Below are positions 1 to 12,475 of a DNA stretch of 64,000 nt, in pieces. The position numbers and the translations under genes were made by a program. Under the pieces are notes generated by a model. It saw nothing but the letters and a program-made list of their open reading frames with translations. It had not been told where the DNA came from and ran no database searches. The stretch comes from Enoplosus armatus (taxonomy: Eukaryota > Chordata > Actinopteri > Centrarchiformes > Enoplosidae): contig NC_092181.1 of NCBI RefSeq assembly GCF_043641665.1, forward strand, positions 12,873,463-12,937,462. The letters run 5' to 3'. Positions within the stretch are counted from its first letter, which is position 1; every line of letters begins with the position of its first letter.

Positions 1-97
1 AAGGATAGAAGAGATGAAGTGAGGAAGAAATATAAAATAATGTTAGGAAGATGGGTTATAAGGTAACTGGAGTGTTGGAGGGTTTTTAGGGGGGCGG

Positions 98-142
98 TTC
101 AGACTAGAACCCGCGCCCTGTGTCACTGCGCTACACACTCCC
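98..142 (-). repeat. tRNA-like fragment, probably SINE head
   Basis: Read on the minus strand, this segment has an A-box-like TGTGTAGCGCAGTG and, about 30 nt later, a B-box-like GGTTCTAGTC. That is the internal pol III promoter layout of tRNAs and tRNA-derived SINEs. No complete cloverleaf can be drawn from the surrounding bases, so a degraded SINE head is more likely than a working tRNA gene. The SINE body, if any, would lie to the left and is cut by the window edge or decayed. Confidence 0.45.
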
Positions 143-1904
143 ATTTAAATCAGTTAATTAGTACGAGGCTACATAGGAGGGGATTGACGAGTGTGTTGCC
201 ATGAGACGACTTGCCTGCTAAATGAGACGAGCTCTGGGAGGGAGGGGGGTGACTCTTGTGTGTGAGTGAGCGCACGCTTGCATGAATAACCTTTTGCATA
301 AATCTGTGTGCGTTTTTGTGCTTGTGTATCTGTGTGTATACTCGCGCGTTGTGTAAGTACATGTGAGCGTGTATGTGTTTAAGGAGTACAGGGGGTTAAC
401 AGTTGCACAGGAGAGGAGGGGCTGATGGGAGGGGGGTGTTGTTGTAATCTGTGGGGGTACCCGTGTGAAACAAGTGTGGAGGGTGGAGAGGGAAAATCTG
501 TTATTTTGCGTAATTAACTCATAATTGTGTCTCTGACTGTCGGTGATTGCTTTGTTTATTAGAGGGAGAGGGGTAAATGAACTCCTGGTGGTTTGACTCA
601 TACCGTCTCTGCTATTCCTGGTGTCTGTATTTGTCATTAGGCATGTGTGCCACGTGCTCCCGTTTGTTAACGTACAGTAGACAGTTTGTATATTAGTATA
701 GTGGCAGGAAAATGTAACCACAGTCAGCGTGACAGTGTGTGGCAAAGTAGAGGACATTTGTAATTCTGTGGTATGCTGTCGCCTCATAACAAGCCAGTTC
801 AGGTGTGCCTCCAGTTATTGCCTGAATTGAGCTGGGATGTTTTGAAAATTACAGAGAAATTAAATGAAGTATAGTAGGTCTTTCAGTCAGATTTCCTTTG
901 AAATTGTGTTGGATCACTACGGCCCACACATACAAAATATACTCACTGAATGTAGTCCAGTGGATTGCACATGCAGCTGTAATCTAGACCAAGAGACACT
1001 GATATTGTTATTTCCACCACAGGGAGAAAAAACAGCATTACAATTTGCTTAACAGCTGGCACAGCTGTAAAATATTGCAGTAATACATGGTGTATACATT
1101 TTATCATCCCACATAGTTTCATAGTTTCTTCCTTTTCTCTGCCCACTTTACAGATAGGGTGAATTATTCCTTTACAGCAATACCTTCCATACTTCCATCT
1201 CCATAGCCTACATATTACTCATTCTGTCCATGCTGCATTGAGTTGTGGAAGATCATGAGTGTGCAGCACAAAAGTAGAATGATAATATAATAAAGTCTTA
1301 GGATTGGGATCATCTGCCGACAAGCGTCTTCAACAAACTGTACCTTTAGACCCCTGAAATGCTTCTGTTGTCCTCAGAGTAACTACAACAACGCAGCTCC
1401 ATTGGGTTGCTCAGGCAATTTAACAAAGCACCTCGCATGAAGATGTGCATTTCTATTATGGATGGCTTACCTGGGAATGAGCCATGGTGTCAGTGCCACA
1501 TTGTCAGTGGAGATACAGTATGCATACAGAGCTCTCAAAGGGCTTGGCTCATTAGAGAGTTGAATTTATGAAGACACACAATGGGATGTTGCTTCAACAT
1601 GTGGCAACATGTGTGGGGGCATACAAAGCAGTATGCTTTTCTATCATTTTGTATACTTAAGTGAACTCTTCACATCATCATCTTTTCGTGTACTTTGTCC
1701 GTAAAATGGTATTCATCATTTTTTACATTCTTTAAATTATGAAATCCACATGTAAGGTTTTGCTTCATTCTCCATCTCTCCCTCTCTTTTTCTCTGTCTT
1801 TCACACAGGCTGATATAGATAAGCTCAAAGTGAAAGTACCAAATGACCTTCAGCTGTCTCTCCCCCCTCTCTACGCTTCTCCTCTTTCTGTTGTCTTCTA
1901 AAAA

Positions 1905-2000
1905 TAGAGCCCCCCAATCATCAGCGGAGTGCTGCGGCTGGCCCTGTGGGCACAGGCTTTGGCAAGAGGGTGCCAGAGATGAGCCTAATTAACTCATTGA
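1905..2000. promoter_or_regulatory. candidate conserved non-coding block
   Basis: This is a high-complexity stretch between pyrimidine-rich and purine-rich tracts. It contains a homeodomain-type TAATTA core at 1986-1991 and GC-balanced sequence with no simple repeat. It has no coding signature. A regulatory role is inferred only from composition and motif; cross-species alignment was not possible. Confidence 0.25.
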
Positions 2001-2275
2001 GAAGGAGAGAGCAAGGGAGGGAGAGGAGGAGGAGGAGGAGGTAGAGAGACAGAGAGGGACAGAGGCAGGGGGTGGGCGAATAATGACAGAGAGATTGAGA
2101 GGGCGAAAGATGGAGTGGTACAAAGAGGAAGACGAGAAGGAAGAGGGGAGGAAGAGGAGGAGATAATGAGAAGGAGGGGTCAGAGACGGAGAGAGGAGAG
2201 GCGAAGCAAGGTCTCTGGGGCAAGGATATAGTAGTGAAGAAGGCAGAGGGAGAGTGATGGAGAGGAGCACTAATT
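1999..2275. repeat. GA-rich polypurine tract
   Basis: About 280 bases made mostly of A and G on the + strand, an irregular mix of GAG, GGA and AGA units. Such tracts can form triplex (H-DNA) structures and give spurious Leu/Ser/Pro-rich frames on the other strand. Confidence 0.8.
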
Positions 2276-2527
2276 AGACGTAGGACCAAAGCCCCCTCTC
2301 ACTTTACATGATGGTAAAGGAGGAAAGGAGGAATGGAGACGGATGGGTCGGGCGGCTGCAGTGCCAAGATATGAAAAGGAAATATGTAATCTTCAATATA
2401 GGGAGAGCGAACCGAGTGACGGCAATCTAGCCAACTCAATTAGCCCACGTCTATAAAACAAACTGCTCTTAATCGGCTCTGTCAGACACTCATAGGCAAA
2501 TGAACTGGCTGCTTCCTGCAGGGAGGT

Positions 2528-2549
2528 GGGGGGGGGGGGGGGGGGGGGG
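2528..2549. repeat. poly-G run of 22
   Basis: An uninterrupted run of 22 G follows GGGAGGT and is followed by CGATA. Its length is likely to vary between individuals and between assemblies. Confidence 0.9.
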
Positions 2550-3279
2550 CGATAACGGCAAAGATGGAGACACCCCATCACAACCACTCCACCTCTCCCC
2601 GCACTTATCTGACGTCCATTCAAGGTGCTTATAAAACCATGTTTTATCCATTGTTTTTTTTGCTCAGCATGTTCATTTCATTTACCTTCTCCTACATGTT
2701 GCTATTTTTTTCAACACATAATGTCAGTATCTTTCAGTCACAGTGTATAGCAATATTCTGTTCTTTAATCAAAACTATTTCCCCATACTTCTTATCCACA
2801 TATTCTACCAAATACTTTCAGTGGTGTAATTGTCCGTGTATAAATTGACACTTTTGTGCGTTTATACCTCTTTTGCTATTTTAGTTGCATGTTTTAGTCC
2901 ATTTACTACATATCACGTATACTTTATATCACAAATGGTATATTTGCCAACCATAATACTGTATTTTAGAAATGCCCATGTATTTTGTCGACCATTCAAG
3001 GCATACACTGGTTTCCATTCATTTCCATATAAAATACATGAGTACACTCTTGAAACCGTCACAGTGAACATCAAATCTGCATTAATTGTTGTCTTAGTTA
3101 CATTATTGCAGTGATGTAATGCAGTGCAGACTTTTGAAAGTAAGCTGTGCTTAAACTGCATTACCACTCAATAGTAATGTCACATTGACATAAATTTATG
3201 CAGACTTGATGATCATGATGATAATGGAAGCCAATGGCTTTCTTCAACTGCAGGAAAAATTAATTAATGAATCTAATGC

Positions 3280-3515
3280 ATTTGACCGGGACGTTGCCGG
3301 TTTGATCCCCGGGCCGACAGGATAAATCTGGATGGGGGAAGTAAAAGAGCATAGCTTGCCTCTAAACCCCCAACTGCTCCAGTGGAGCTGCTCAGAGGCC
3401 AACAGATCAGACTGTGGTTGTACTGGGCAGCTTCCAGGTGTGAGTGTGTGTAACTGTATGAGTCTGAACAGGGCCCTCCTGAAAAATAAAGCATTGCTCT
3501 CAGTGAATAGTTTGC
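3280..3515 (+). repeat. degraded tRNA-derived fish SINE
   Basis: A B-box-like GGTTTGATCCC lies at 3299-3309. Downstream, the body has the fish SINE pattern I recognise: 'aacccccaactgctcc', then 'gtggagctgctcagaggcc', then 'gtgtgagtgtgtgtaactg', and a tail 'tgaaaaataaagcattgctc'. The A box is not clear, so the 5' end is probably truncated or mutated. No target-site duplication was found. The family is known only by resemblance (AFC/HpaI-type). Confidence 0.65.
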
Positions 3516-3589
3516 ATTGAATTTTGTCTCATCTTGGAGTTCCACTAAGTTTGGACAGTTTTCTAAGACTTTGCACTCTTTGGTGAATG

Positions 3590-4150
3590 CACCACATCTG
3601 TGCACCACATATCATCTCAGCCATATGTCCCCATGCTAACCCTGCCTGCCCTGCCGTCTCGCGATCAGTGGCCCCTGATGAGCGTCCTGGCCCAGACTGA
3701 CTGTAATTACCAAACAGGAGGAACAAGTAGGCTAATTAACATGTTAACAAGCAGCAGCCAGCCGACAAGAGCCTACAGCACCGCCAAGCGAGGGTCTGAC
3801 AACTCCATCCCCCATCTGTCACCAGGCACACGCACAGACATGCACCTGTGTGTGCGCATTTGTATGTGTGGTTCTCAGCTTACGACAGGGTCCACCCCCT
3901 TCTGAACCGAGGAGATGAATAGAGATGTTGATGGAAAGCGGCGAAGTTAAGTGCCCTTTGTTCGTGAGACTGGTGGTACCCTCCCGATGCCTCCGTGCCA
4001 CTGAGCTGGGGGCCCCTGACAAGGCAGCGCCATGCATCACATTTGGCATTAGCCAGGTGGTCTGGCTCTCTGTGCCAGGCCCAGCCATGCTGTGCTGTGC
4101 CATGCTGACGAGAGTGAGACCATTTCTTGAAAGTCTGTGGTTTGGATTTT
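3590..4150. promoter_or_regulatory. candidate conserved non-coding blocks
   Basis: Two high-complexity segments (about 3620-3800 and 3925-4150) are separated by a short CA-rich stretch. The first includes 'ggctaattaacatgttaac', which joins a TAATTA core to a GTTAAC-type palindrome. The composition differs from the microsatellite-rich flanks. Regulatory function is inferred and unproven. Confidence 0.25.
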
Positions 4151-4318
4151 GACCACAATGGGATTTTGAGGGGAAATAATGTTTTTATTGAATTTTATTT
4201 TCTCAAATCTTCAATAATAAACTACATGTAGACCACAATGACACTCCAAAGCTGAAATTATTTTATGGTTGGCAGGTCCTTGAGTCAGAGTGATCCATAA
4301 ACAAAGTCAAAACTAAAC

Positions 4319-4392
4319 AAAAGAAATGTGAGTCCCTTAATGAAGCTGAGGTTATACTGTTGCACTGGAGGACAACATAACTCACATTTCTT
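4319..4392. repeat. perfect 14-bp inverted repeat, 46-nt loop
   Basis: AAAGAAATGTGAGT at 4319-4332 is exactly complementary to ACTCACATTTCTTT at 4379-4392, so a 14-bp hairpin stem with a 46-nt loop can form. No mobile-element target duplication or pol III signals were recognised. Confidence 0.7.
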
Positions 4393-5099
4393 TGGACAGT
4401 CATATTGATTTATTATAACAAGGAGAACTTTGCAATTGTCACAGAAACTGTATAGCGTTTTACACAGCTTTACACAAAGCTTACTCATTGTGTAGGCCAG
4501 TTTCTCTTATTTTGTTATAGCTGAAGGAGGAAGCAGACACTAATAACTGAAACTGGGGAGCAAAAATGACAAAGCAAGAAATGACACATCCAAAAGAAAG
4601 TTCAACTGGCTTCAAAGGGAGTGTTCACTTGATTGCTGATATCTGATTGTGTCACCAGATGCTCAATGGCAGTGTAGTGGAGAAGCTAGCGTCAGTGCCA
4701 CTCTGCATTAACAAGAATCTGGCAGCCAGGTGTTTATCCGTTTCTTTCTGCCAGGTTCGGCCAGCTGGACGCTGCCAGTCACCACAGACCCTGAATGCAC
4801 AAAAAATGATTAAATTCAAATCATCAGTCATTTGGCTGGTAAACATGCTGCTGATGCAGAAAAAATGTTATCATCCAAAAATCCAAGAAGCCAAATTAAT
4901 GGAAGTGGAAGAAGTGTTTAGGGCCCTTCCCCTGACCACAGAGCAATCCTGTAAGAGTCCGTTGTGGGTGCAGGAAGTTAGTTGACTAGGGTTTTTATCA
5001 ACATGAGCAAATGTTTACATGAAGCATCCAATAGCAACAGTAGCTATTTTCTCCAACTGTGAACATTTCTTAAAAAAAAAAAAAAAAGTCACTGGTAGT

Positions 5100-5290
5100 C
5101 ATCGCTGATCAAGTATGTTGAACTAGCCCGTTCTGTCCACGCTGCTCTTCCTGCCCAGCTGTGCCAGCTGTGTCATGTCACGGCTCACTAGGGTTAACCA
5201 GCAGCCGCTAATGTGGAACACTGGTAGCTGGCACAGATACAGGCTGCTCACCATTACCGTCATATTTGCTGGTGTGCCATTACACAGAGA
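5100..5290. promoter_or_regulatory. candidate conserved non-coding block
   Basis: A GC-balanced, repeat-free block containing E-box-like CAGCTG cores (in 'cccagctgtgccagctgtg') and 'gctaatgtgg'. It is not coding in any frame with plausible domains. The call rests on composition only. Confidence 0.22.
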
Positions 5291-6239
5291 TGAATACATC
5301 TAGACTTGTTCAATTGGGCGCACAAACACATTGATACCAACAATGAGTCTGCTCTGCAATAAGACTCAAAGCTCTGACTTGTGTCAAGGTTCGCGTTGGT
5401 AGTCTGATGATCAGGACATTACAGCAATGAAGGATAATGGGCAACTTTTTGGTGCATTGCTCATAGCTTGTTTAGCATTCCGGGAAAGGCAGCTGGGGTG
5501 AAATCAGTGTAGATAACATAATGGGCTGTATGAACAGTTTTGAGGCAAAATAGCCCATCTCCATCGTTTCATGTTGCCAGTGTGTCCTTGCCTGCGGCAA
5601 AGGGGGAATATTCCACAAAAATTTTTATGAGTGCTGGATGGATTTAATGGGGTTTACACAGCGCTTCTTCTGTTCACCCCATGTCATGTCTCGTTCTCCA
5701 TCCACACTCGTAGTCCAGGGTGCTGCTCGTTCTGTTGTCAAGACAACCGCACACAGTGGCTCTGCCTGTGAGTCCATTTGTCTGTCTGCCTGCGCCTGTC
5801 TGTCTATTTTTATTTGTCTGGTACTTTTCAGATATCCAAGTACTTTGCCGACTGAGAGCAATATTTGGTAGCAGTTTGGCAGCGGCAGCGGCAGCATCAG
5901 CGTGACTGATCACAGAAAGGCTGCGTCTGACTGATAAACTGGTAAATTCGGAAGCTTATGCTTATATAAATAGATTTTCTTTTTTTGTAAGTTGCAAATG
6001 TTGACTCTAAGAGCATTTTTTTTCCATGACCCTGTTGTTGTCTAATCAGCGTCTTATTGTGTCTGTGCCTGGGGTCTGCAGTATCACACTGTCTCAGCAA
6101 ACAGCACGCTCTCCCCAGTGGCACGGCTATGCTTCATATCCAATTGGTTTGACTTCCTCTCTGAAGGAATACAAGGCGCATCCCCTACCTCCCACCCCCC
6201 CCTTAGCCTTCTGAAGTGTGGCGGATAGTCTTTTCACGC

Positions 6240-6480
6240 AGTGTAGACCCAGCACTCTTCTCATTCATCAGCTTGTGTATTTGCATTTTCAATTAATTGC
6301 CAGCGTCATGCGCAGCGACTCCGAAAGCAGCCCCAGCTTTGTGTGCGACCCTTAATTGCAATCATTACGCAACGCAAGTAACCCGCCTTTGAGTGTTCAA
6401 TTGTACACTGGGTTTAATTATGGGAACGGAGTTAAAAGCATTACTCAACAGTCTAATAGACCAGATACTGGAGCCGTTTT
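6240..6480. promoter_or_regulatory. candidate enhancer-like block, octamer + TAAT sites
   Basis: A high-complexity segment with ATTTGCAT, the reverse of the POU octamer ATGCAAAT, at 6279-6286. It is followed at once by AATTAATTGC (6291-6300). Further TTAATTGCAAT and TTTAATTATG motifs lie about 60 and 120 bp downstream. Clustered POU and homeodomain cores in repeat-free sequence are typical of vertebrate developmental enhancers. Conservation was not tested. Confidence 0.33.
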
Positions 6481-6619
6481 CTCTGAAACTGAATGAAATG
6501 ATGGTCGAATGCTGAACTGGTAATTACTCACAGTTGTGGTGGCTGATTTTGCATAGCTGCGTCGTCTCAAAGGCGATGTGAGCATATTTGAAAACAGAGA
6601 CACACACACACACTACAGT

Positions 6620-6896
6620 TTAATGGAATATTCCAACATCTAGGCAAATTAGCTTACCATGCCTCACTGAGAGTTGGGTGAGACTAATATCAATTTAATC
6701 GCTTTGTATTCAGTACAGAGGTAGCTCTCGGAGGGAGGCTAGCTGTTTCCCTCTGCTTCCAGTCTTTGTGCTAAGCTAGGCTAAACATGCCCCATATATC
6801 TGTGTGAACACACAAAAGATGAAATGTATATTATTATCCTCTGATCTGATTGTTAGCAGGACAGCAAAAACAAATCTTGGATTGGTATTCCTTTAA
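6620..6896. mobile_element. TTAA-flanked fish MITE-like repeat
   Basis: The segment includes 'ggctagctgtttccctctgc' and 'ttccagtctttgtgctaagc', a motif string common to a dispersed teleost repeat. It begins TTAA-TGGAATATTCC (6620) and ends GGTATTCC-TTTAA (to 6896), giving short imperfect inverted ends next to TTAA. TTAA is the target site of piggyBac-type transposons, but the superfamily assignment is tentative. It has no coding capacity. Confidence 0.65.
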
Positions 6897-8352
<1,456 letters not shown>

Positions 8353-8537
8353 AGACAGAGAGAGAGAGATTTTAATTGATGTAAGTGTAAATAATGATTG
8401 CCTGTTTTTCTATCCTAACGGCCATCCTTGTATTTGGTTACTGATATGAGTTCCCTAAATGTACGCTTGATTATACACAAGTATGTTTTTGCATTAAAGA
8501 ATGAGAGAAATAGAGGCGCCCAGGTGTATTTTCATTG

Positions 8538-8641
8538 CCTCTGAAATGTAGTGGAGTAGAAGTATAAAGTAACAGGAAATCATAATATTGAAGTAAAGTA
8601 CAAGTACTTGAATAAATGTATTTAGTTACTTTCCACCACTG
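8538..8641 (-). mobile_element. hAT-like MITE end fragment
   Basis: The reverse complement starts CAGTGGTGGAAAGTAACTAA and continues with the alternating 'gtacttgtactttact' and 'ctttatacttctactccact' strings of an abundant teleost non-autonomous element. The CAGTGGTGG terminus (8633-8641 on +) is its inverted-repeat end. Only this end survives: the opposite terminus is absent, so it is a truncated copy. Confidence 0.75.
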
Positions 8642-9505
8642 TGTCACTATATGATCATTCCTCTTACCAAATAGGCACCCAAAAATTAATTAAGCTTACC
8701 TCAATGTTACCTGTGTTTTGTTTGTTTGTTTTAATTCTTATACTGGGACTTTCTCACCACGCGGTAGATAACTGGGGGTCCTGGGTTAAAGATTAAAATA
8801 AAGATTTGAACAGAAAAAATGATTTCATCCTGTGTATATATAGGCCACATTTGCTCATGTTAATGTTTACCCAACACAAACCTCTTGTGGAAACAATGTT
8901 TGTTGTCTGTCAGAAGCAAAGGTGGGAGTAGCATGACATTGTTGCAGAGCTGCAAAACCTTTCAGGGGAGGAGGTGAATGCATGGGTCAACAAAGCTGTT
9001 TCCTGTTTCCAGCAGTCAATGTTGGTTATTTTTCATCATCATTATGACCTCAAATGGTCCCTAAACTTAACCAAGTAGTGTTTGGCAGACTAGAGTACAG
9101 TCATATAAACCATTGTGTTGTCCAGTCAATAGGGGCGCCAGGTCTGAAAATGCTAATATGGGTTGTTTTGAAATGAGAAACACCATATTTTGTTGTGCTT
9201 TGGAGGATGTGTTGAATGTGCAGCCTTCTCATTCTGTCTGTTTAGAAAGCTTGTCAGCCTTACTGATACATTTCACCTGTATTGTAGTTATTTTGTTATC
9301 TGAATTCACTTATTACTTTTTCACTTATCGATAAAAAAAATGTTGATTTACTAAAAAGAATGTAGCACATTTTAATTATAAAGCATTGAAAGGGTACTTG
9401 TGGGGAGAAAACTGGTGCTCCAGGGAAGTCTACTGTCCCAGACGACACACCTTTCAAAGCAAATCAGTACACTGTACAGTCAGGCATTTCCTCTGAGGAG
9501 GCCTG

Positions 9506-9510
<5 letters not shown>

Positions 9511-9560
<50 letters not shown>
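9511..9560. repeat. (GT)25 microsatellite
   Basis: An uninterrupted 50-base GT tract. Confidence 0.97.
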
Positions 9561-9562
<2 letters not shown>

Positions 9563-9949
9563 CAACCAAGTGCACACACAGCACACAGAGACAGTTGGTA
9601 TGGGGATTAAATGGCAGGCAATGAAAGAGAGTGACAGAAAGAAGCAGGAGGAGACTAAGGGATGAGAGAGGGCTGTAGAGAAGTGATGCAGAGGGAAAGG
9701 CAGGAGATTGTACACACATTGAAAAATAAAGGGAGCATATGGAAGCCGGAGACTTACAAATGGATGGAGGGATAGAGGTGATGGAAGTGAGATCAGGCCT
9801 CTTGTCAGACAGGGAGGAAGCAGCAGAGGATTGATCAGTTAAGAATTCCCTTATCTTGCACGAGGGAAGGTTACTAAATACATTTTTAAATGGATAGGGG
9901 AAATGTCTGCTCCATTTTTTTCATCATTTTCCTAATATAGTTCTTGTAG

Positions 9950-10310
9950 GATCAATCATCTTTACTTTCCCTCCTTCTGGGACAGTTGTGATTTCACCAG
10001 CCATGATTTCCCTGCGGGCGAGACGCTGCATCGACTTAACCCACCGGTCAATCAGCCGTGAGGTAACTGATCACCATCCAATAGTGAAAAGGCCAGATGA
10101 GGTCATTGACTTTGTCACCCTTGACCTTGCTCTTCTGACCCCTGGGTCTGGTCCGGCGGGAGTCTGGCGTAGGGACGCCAGATTAAATCAATAGTAGGGG
10201 ACGTCATGTAATAAAACAAGGGCTCCCCAGAGAGGATCCCAAACAAACCACCAGTGTCCTGAAGGGCCAGGCTGCCTGTCAATCAACCACTTTTGCTCTT
10301 GTACGGCGTC
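9950..10310. promoter_or_regulatory. candidate enhancer with nuclear-receptor half-sites
   Basis: A 360-bp, repeat-free, CpG-containing block. It carries AGGTCA (10100-10105), TGACCTT (10122-10128) and TGACC (10136-10140), three nuclear-receptor-type half-sites within 41 bp. It also has a CCAAT (10078-10082) and a TGACGCC-like stretch near 10300. A reading frame at 9988-10194 spans part of it, but no family is recognised and its context lacks splice sites. A cis-regulatory role is inferred. Confidence 0.33.
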
Positions 10311-12183
10311 ACGCTTTTTTTTTTTTTTTACAAGCTTGTTTGTTTTTATGAGCAGTGACAGAGAATGGATTTGAACACAACCTCCTGCTGTTTGATTCTC
10401 ATGTTTTTTACTAATTAATGAATCATTTTTACAATTTAAACAGCAACTAACACAGGCACATCAGCTGATCCAGTTGATCTAGATCTAGAAGTTGGTTTAG
10501 GTTTGTTTATGATCTCTTTATTCATGATTCTATGGTTCGTTTGTATAGCCAAGGGCACAGGTTTGGTTTCAGAAGTGGGGATGACACAAGGTCAGAGGTC
10601 CAGAGGGGGATGAATTTATATGATTTATATCAGTCTAGCAAATAGCAACAGTCAACAAAATTATTTTGTTTTCCTGATAAAGACCTGACACTGATATTTG
10701 CAGCTTTACCACAAAGAACACTGTCCTTCATCTTTGATGTTGAATTCCAGCATCCCTTTTACAAGACTATTAACTGTAAATAAAAACATTGATTAGAATT
10801 GTTTTACCCAAAAAAAGGATTCAGAAGAAATGAAAGTACCATAGTCTTCCTCACAGGCTGCATACAATCACCAAGAGGTTAGGGCAGCCTGTATGTTGCC
10901 TGAGATGCAAAACCGGGGGCCATAAAAATCACTCACTTTTACTGGTAAAGCTTAACTGCTGCGAGTGCACGGTGAAAGTAGAAGATGAGTATATTGGATT
11001 TTGGAGGCTAGACGATATGATGCCGCTGTTTAGAGAGATTTAATTGAGCCAATCAAACTAAAACTGGAAAAAGTGGGGGACAAAAAAACATGAACTTAAA
11101 AGTGGGAATGATACCCCTGTGTACAGTTGACAGATGCATGAGCGATTCTGTGTTTATATGAGAATTATGTTTAGAGATGCACTAAATGACTGAAACTGCA
11201 TTCTTAGCTTACAATGGCAAATCACAGCAGACTGTTTTCCTGCCCGCTCCCTTCTCCTATCAAATGACTGTTTCTAGGCAGATTTATTTTCACACAGCAC
11301 ACATTCTTCCTGTCCTCTCTCCTGTGTTTTCACCAAAGAAGCAGTTCAGCTCTTTCCTTTTTCTTTTATTCTCCTGATCAAACCTGGGGCCCAACCTTCC
11401 ATCGCTTTCCCTTCTTTCTCTCCGACCATCTCTCCATTCATCTTTCTTTTATCTGTGCCCCATCGAGGTCTCCGGTGGGAGCAGGGAGGTGACAGGCGTG
11501 TGTCTGCTTGGCCTCGCTGTCTGCTTTTCTAATGAGTCTGAAACACAGGGGGTCAGCCTATTATGGAGATGAGAAGATCCAGGCAGGCCAAAAGGTGACG
11601 GACCTCGCTAATAGGGGTCCTCTCCGTTCCTCCACCCCTCCATCCTACCTCACTTCTCCTCTCCTCTTTTCTCCTCTCCTCTCCTTCCTTTCTACCCTCT
11701 GTAAGTCTGTCCAGCAAGGTCTAATGAAGAGTTGCGTATGCTAAACAGGAGCTGTGGCCTCCTGCTCGTCCTTCTCTTCCCCCTCGTCCTTCTTTCCTCT
11801 TCCCTTTATCTTTTCATCCTGGAGGTTGTTTGAAGTTTCTCTCCATCGTCGGTCGGTCGGTTCAGTCATCTCTCTCAGCTCAGGGCCACCTCTGTTTGTC
11901 TGCTCAGCCTCAGTGGGGTCTCTTTGTAGCCGGGCCCTGTGCTGGAGCCTACTACTGGCTCCTCCGGTAGAGAAGTGTGTGCGTCCGCATGCATGTATTT
12001 GTGTGTACTGCATTTCTTCAGCCTCTCTTCAATCATATGCAGCCCTCCCTTCGCCTTCTCTGTGGCCGGGCCTCAGTCGGCCAGGTTGGCTTTGAAATGC
12101 AGCCAGAGCTTGACTACACAGGGACGACAGAAGACAGGGACACAGTGTTTTCTCAACTTTTAAAGATTTGTGTTTGAAGCAGG

Positions 12184-12218
12184 CACACACACACACACAC
12201 ACACACTCACACACACAT
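12184..12218. repeat. (CA)n microsatellite
   Basis: A CA tract with one TC interruption. Confidence 0.95.
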
Positions 12219-12299
12219 CAGTTGTAAATTACCTGATACACATTCACCCCTCCTGTCTCCTCCCTAACCCTTTTTTTTTTTATTTCACAATGCAATCTA

Positions 12300-12475
12300 G
12301 TTTATTTATCCTGGGGGCAAGACGGTGAATTAACCCCGGGTAAATACATACCTGTGACTGTTTAATAATGAGTTGTAGCCTTGATGAATCCGTGGGGGTG
12401 CCTTCAATAGCCCCGGTGCAATGTGAAGCAGCGGGGTCACCCTCATTGGGTAGTAGCTCATTAAAAAGTAAAAAA
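12300..12475. promoter_or_regulatory. candidate conserved non-coding block
   Basis: Repeat-free sequence bounded by a T-run and a poly-A run. It contains 'ggtgaattaaccccgggtaa', 'tttaataatgag' and 'agctcattaaaaag'. AT-rich homeodomain-like cores mixed with GC-rich spacers suggest an ancient regulatory element. This is inference only. Confidence 0.25.

Larger units (their letters stand above)
143..3279. other. intergenic stretch, no gene seen
   Basis: No exon with plausible splice sites and a recognisable peptide is seen here. The stretch has GT-rich low complexity (240-480), ordinary AT-balanced sequence (800-1800), a complex block at 1905-2000, a GA-rich tract (1999-2275), a second complex block (2395-2525), a 22-G homopolymer (2528-2549) and AT-rich sequence to 3279. 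Apparent reading frames in the GA-rich part, such as the minus-strand frames at 1921-2289, are Leu/Ser/Pro-rich because they translate polypyrimidine. Confidence 0.7.
3516..6619. other. intergenic stretch with complex blocks
   Basis: No gene is supported. CNE-like complex blocks lie at 3590-3800, 3925-4150, 4640-4800 and 5100-5290. There is a perfect 14-bp inverted repeat at 4319-4392, a poly-A run near 5071-5086, and a GC-balanced block at 6240-6480. Frames at 3819-4158 on the minus strand lack recognisable domains and have no convincing splice context. Confidence 0.65.
8642..12183. other. intergenic stretch, no gene seen
   Basis: Mostly unique non-coding DNA with a (GT)n tract at 9511-9560. 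It also holds a GC-rich complex block at 9950-10310, a T-run near 10316-10330, and a pyrimidine-rich stretch at 11620-11830. No splice-site-bounded exon was recognised. The frame at 11754-12095 derives from the TC-rich stretch. Confidence 0.65.

Noticed and set aside
98..142. Functional tRNA gene
   Set aside because: A- and B-like boxes are present, but no complete cloverleaf or terminator is visible. A SINE head is more likely.
218..787. 189-codon minus-strand frame
   Set aside because: Thr/Ser-rich translation of GT-rich sequence with no recognised domain.
9988..10194. Open frame over the GC-rich block as a possible exon
   Set aside because: No acceptor/donor pair fits its edges and the peptide is not recognised. 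The regulatory reading fits better.
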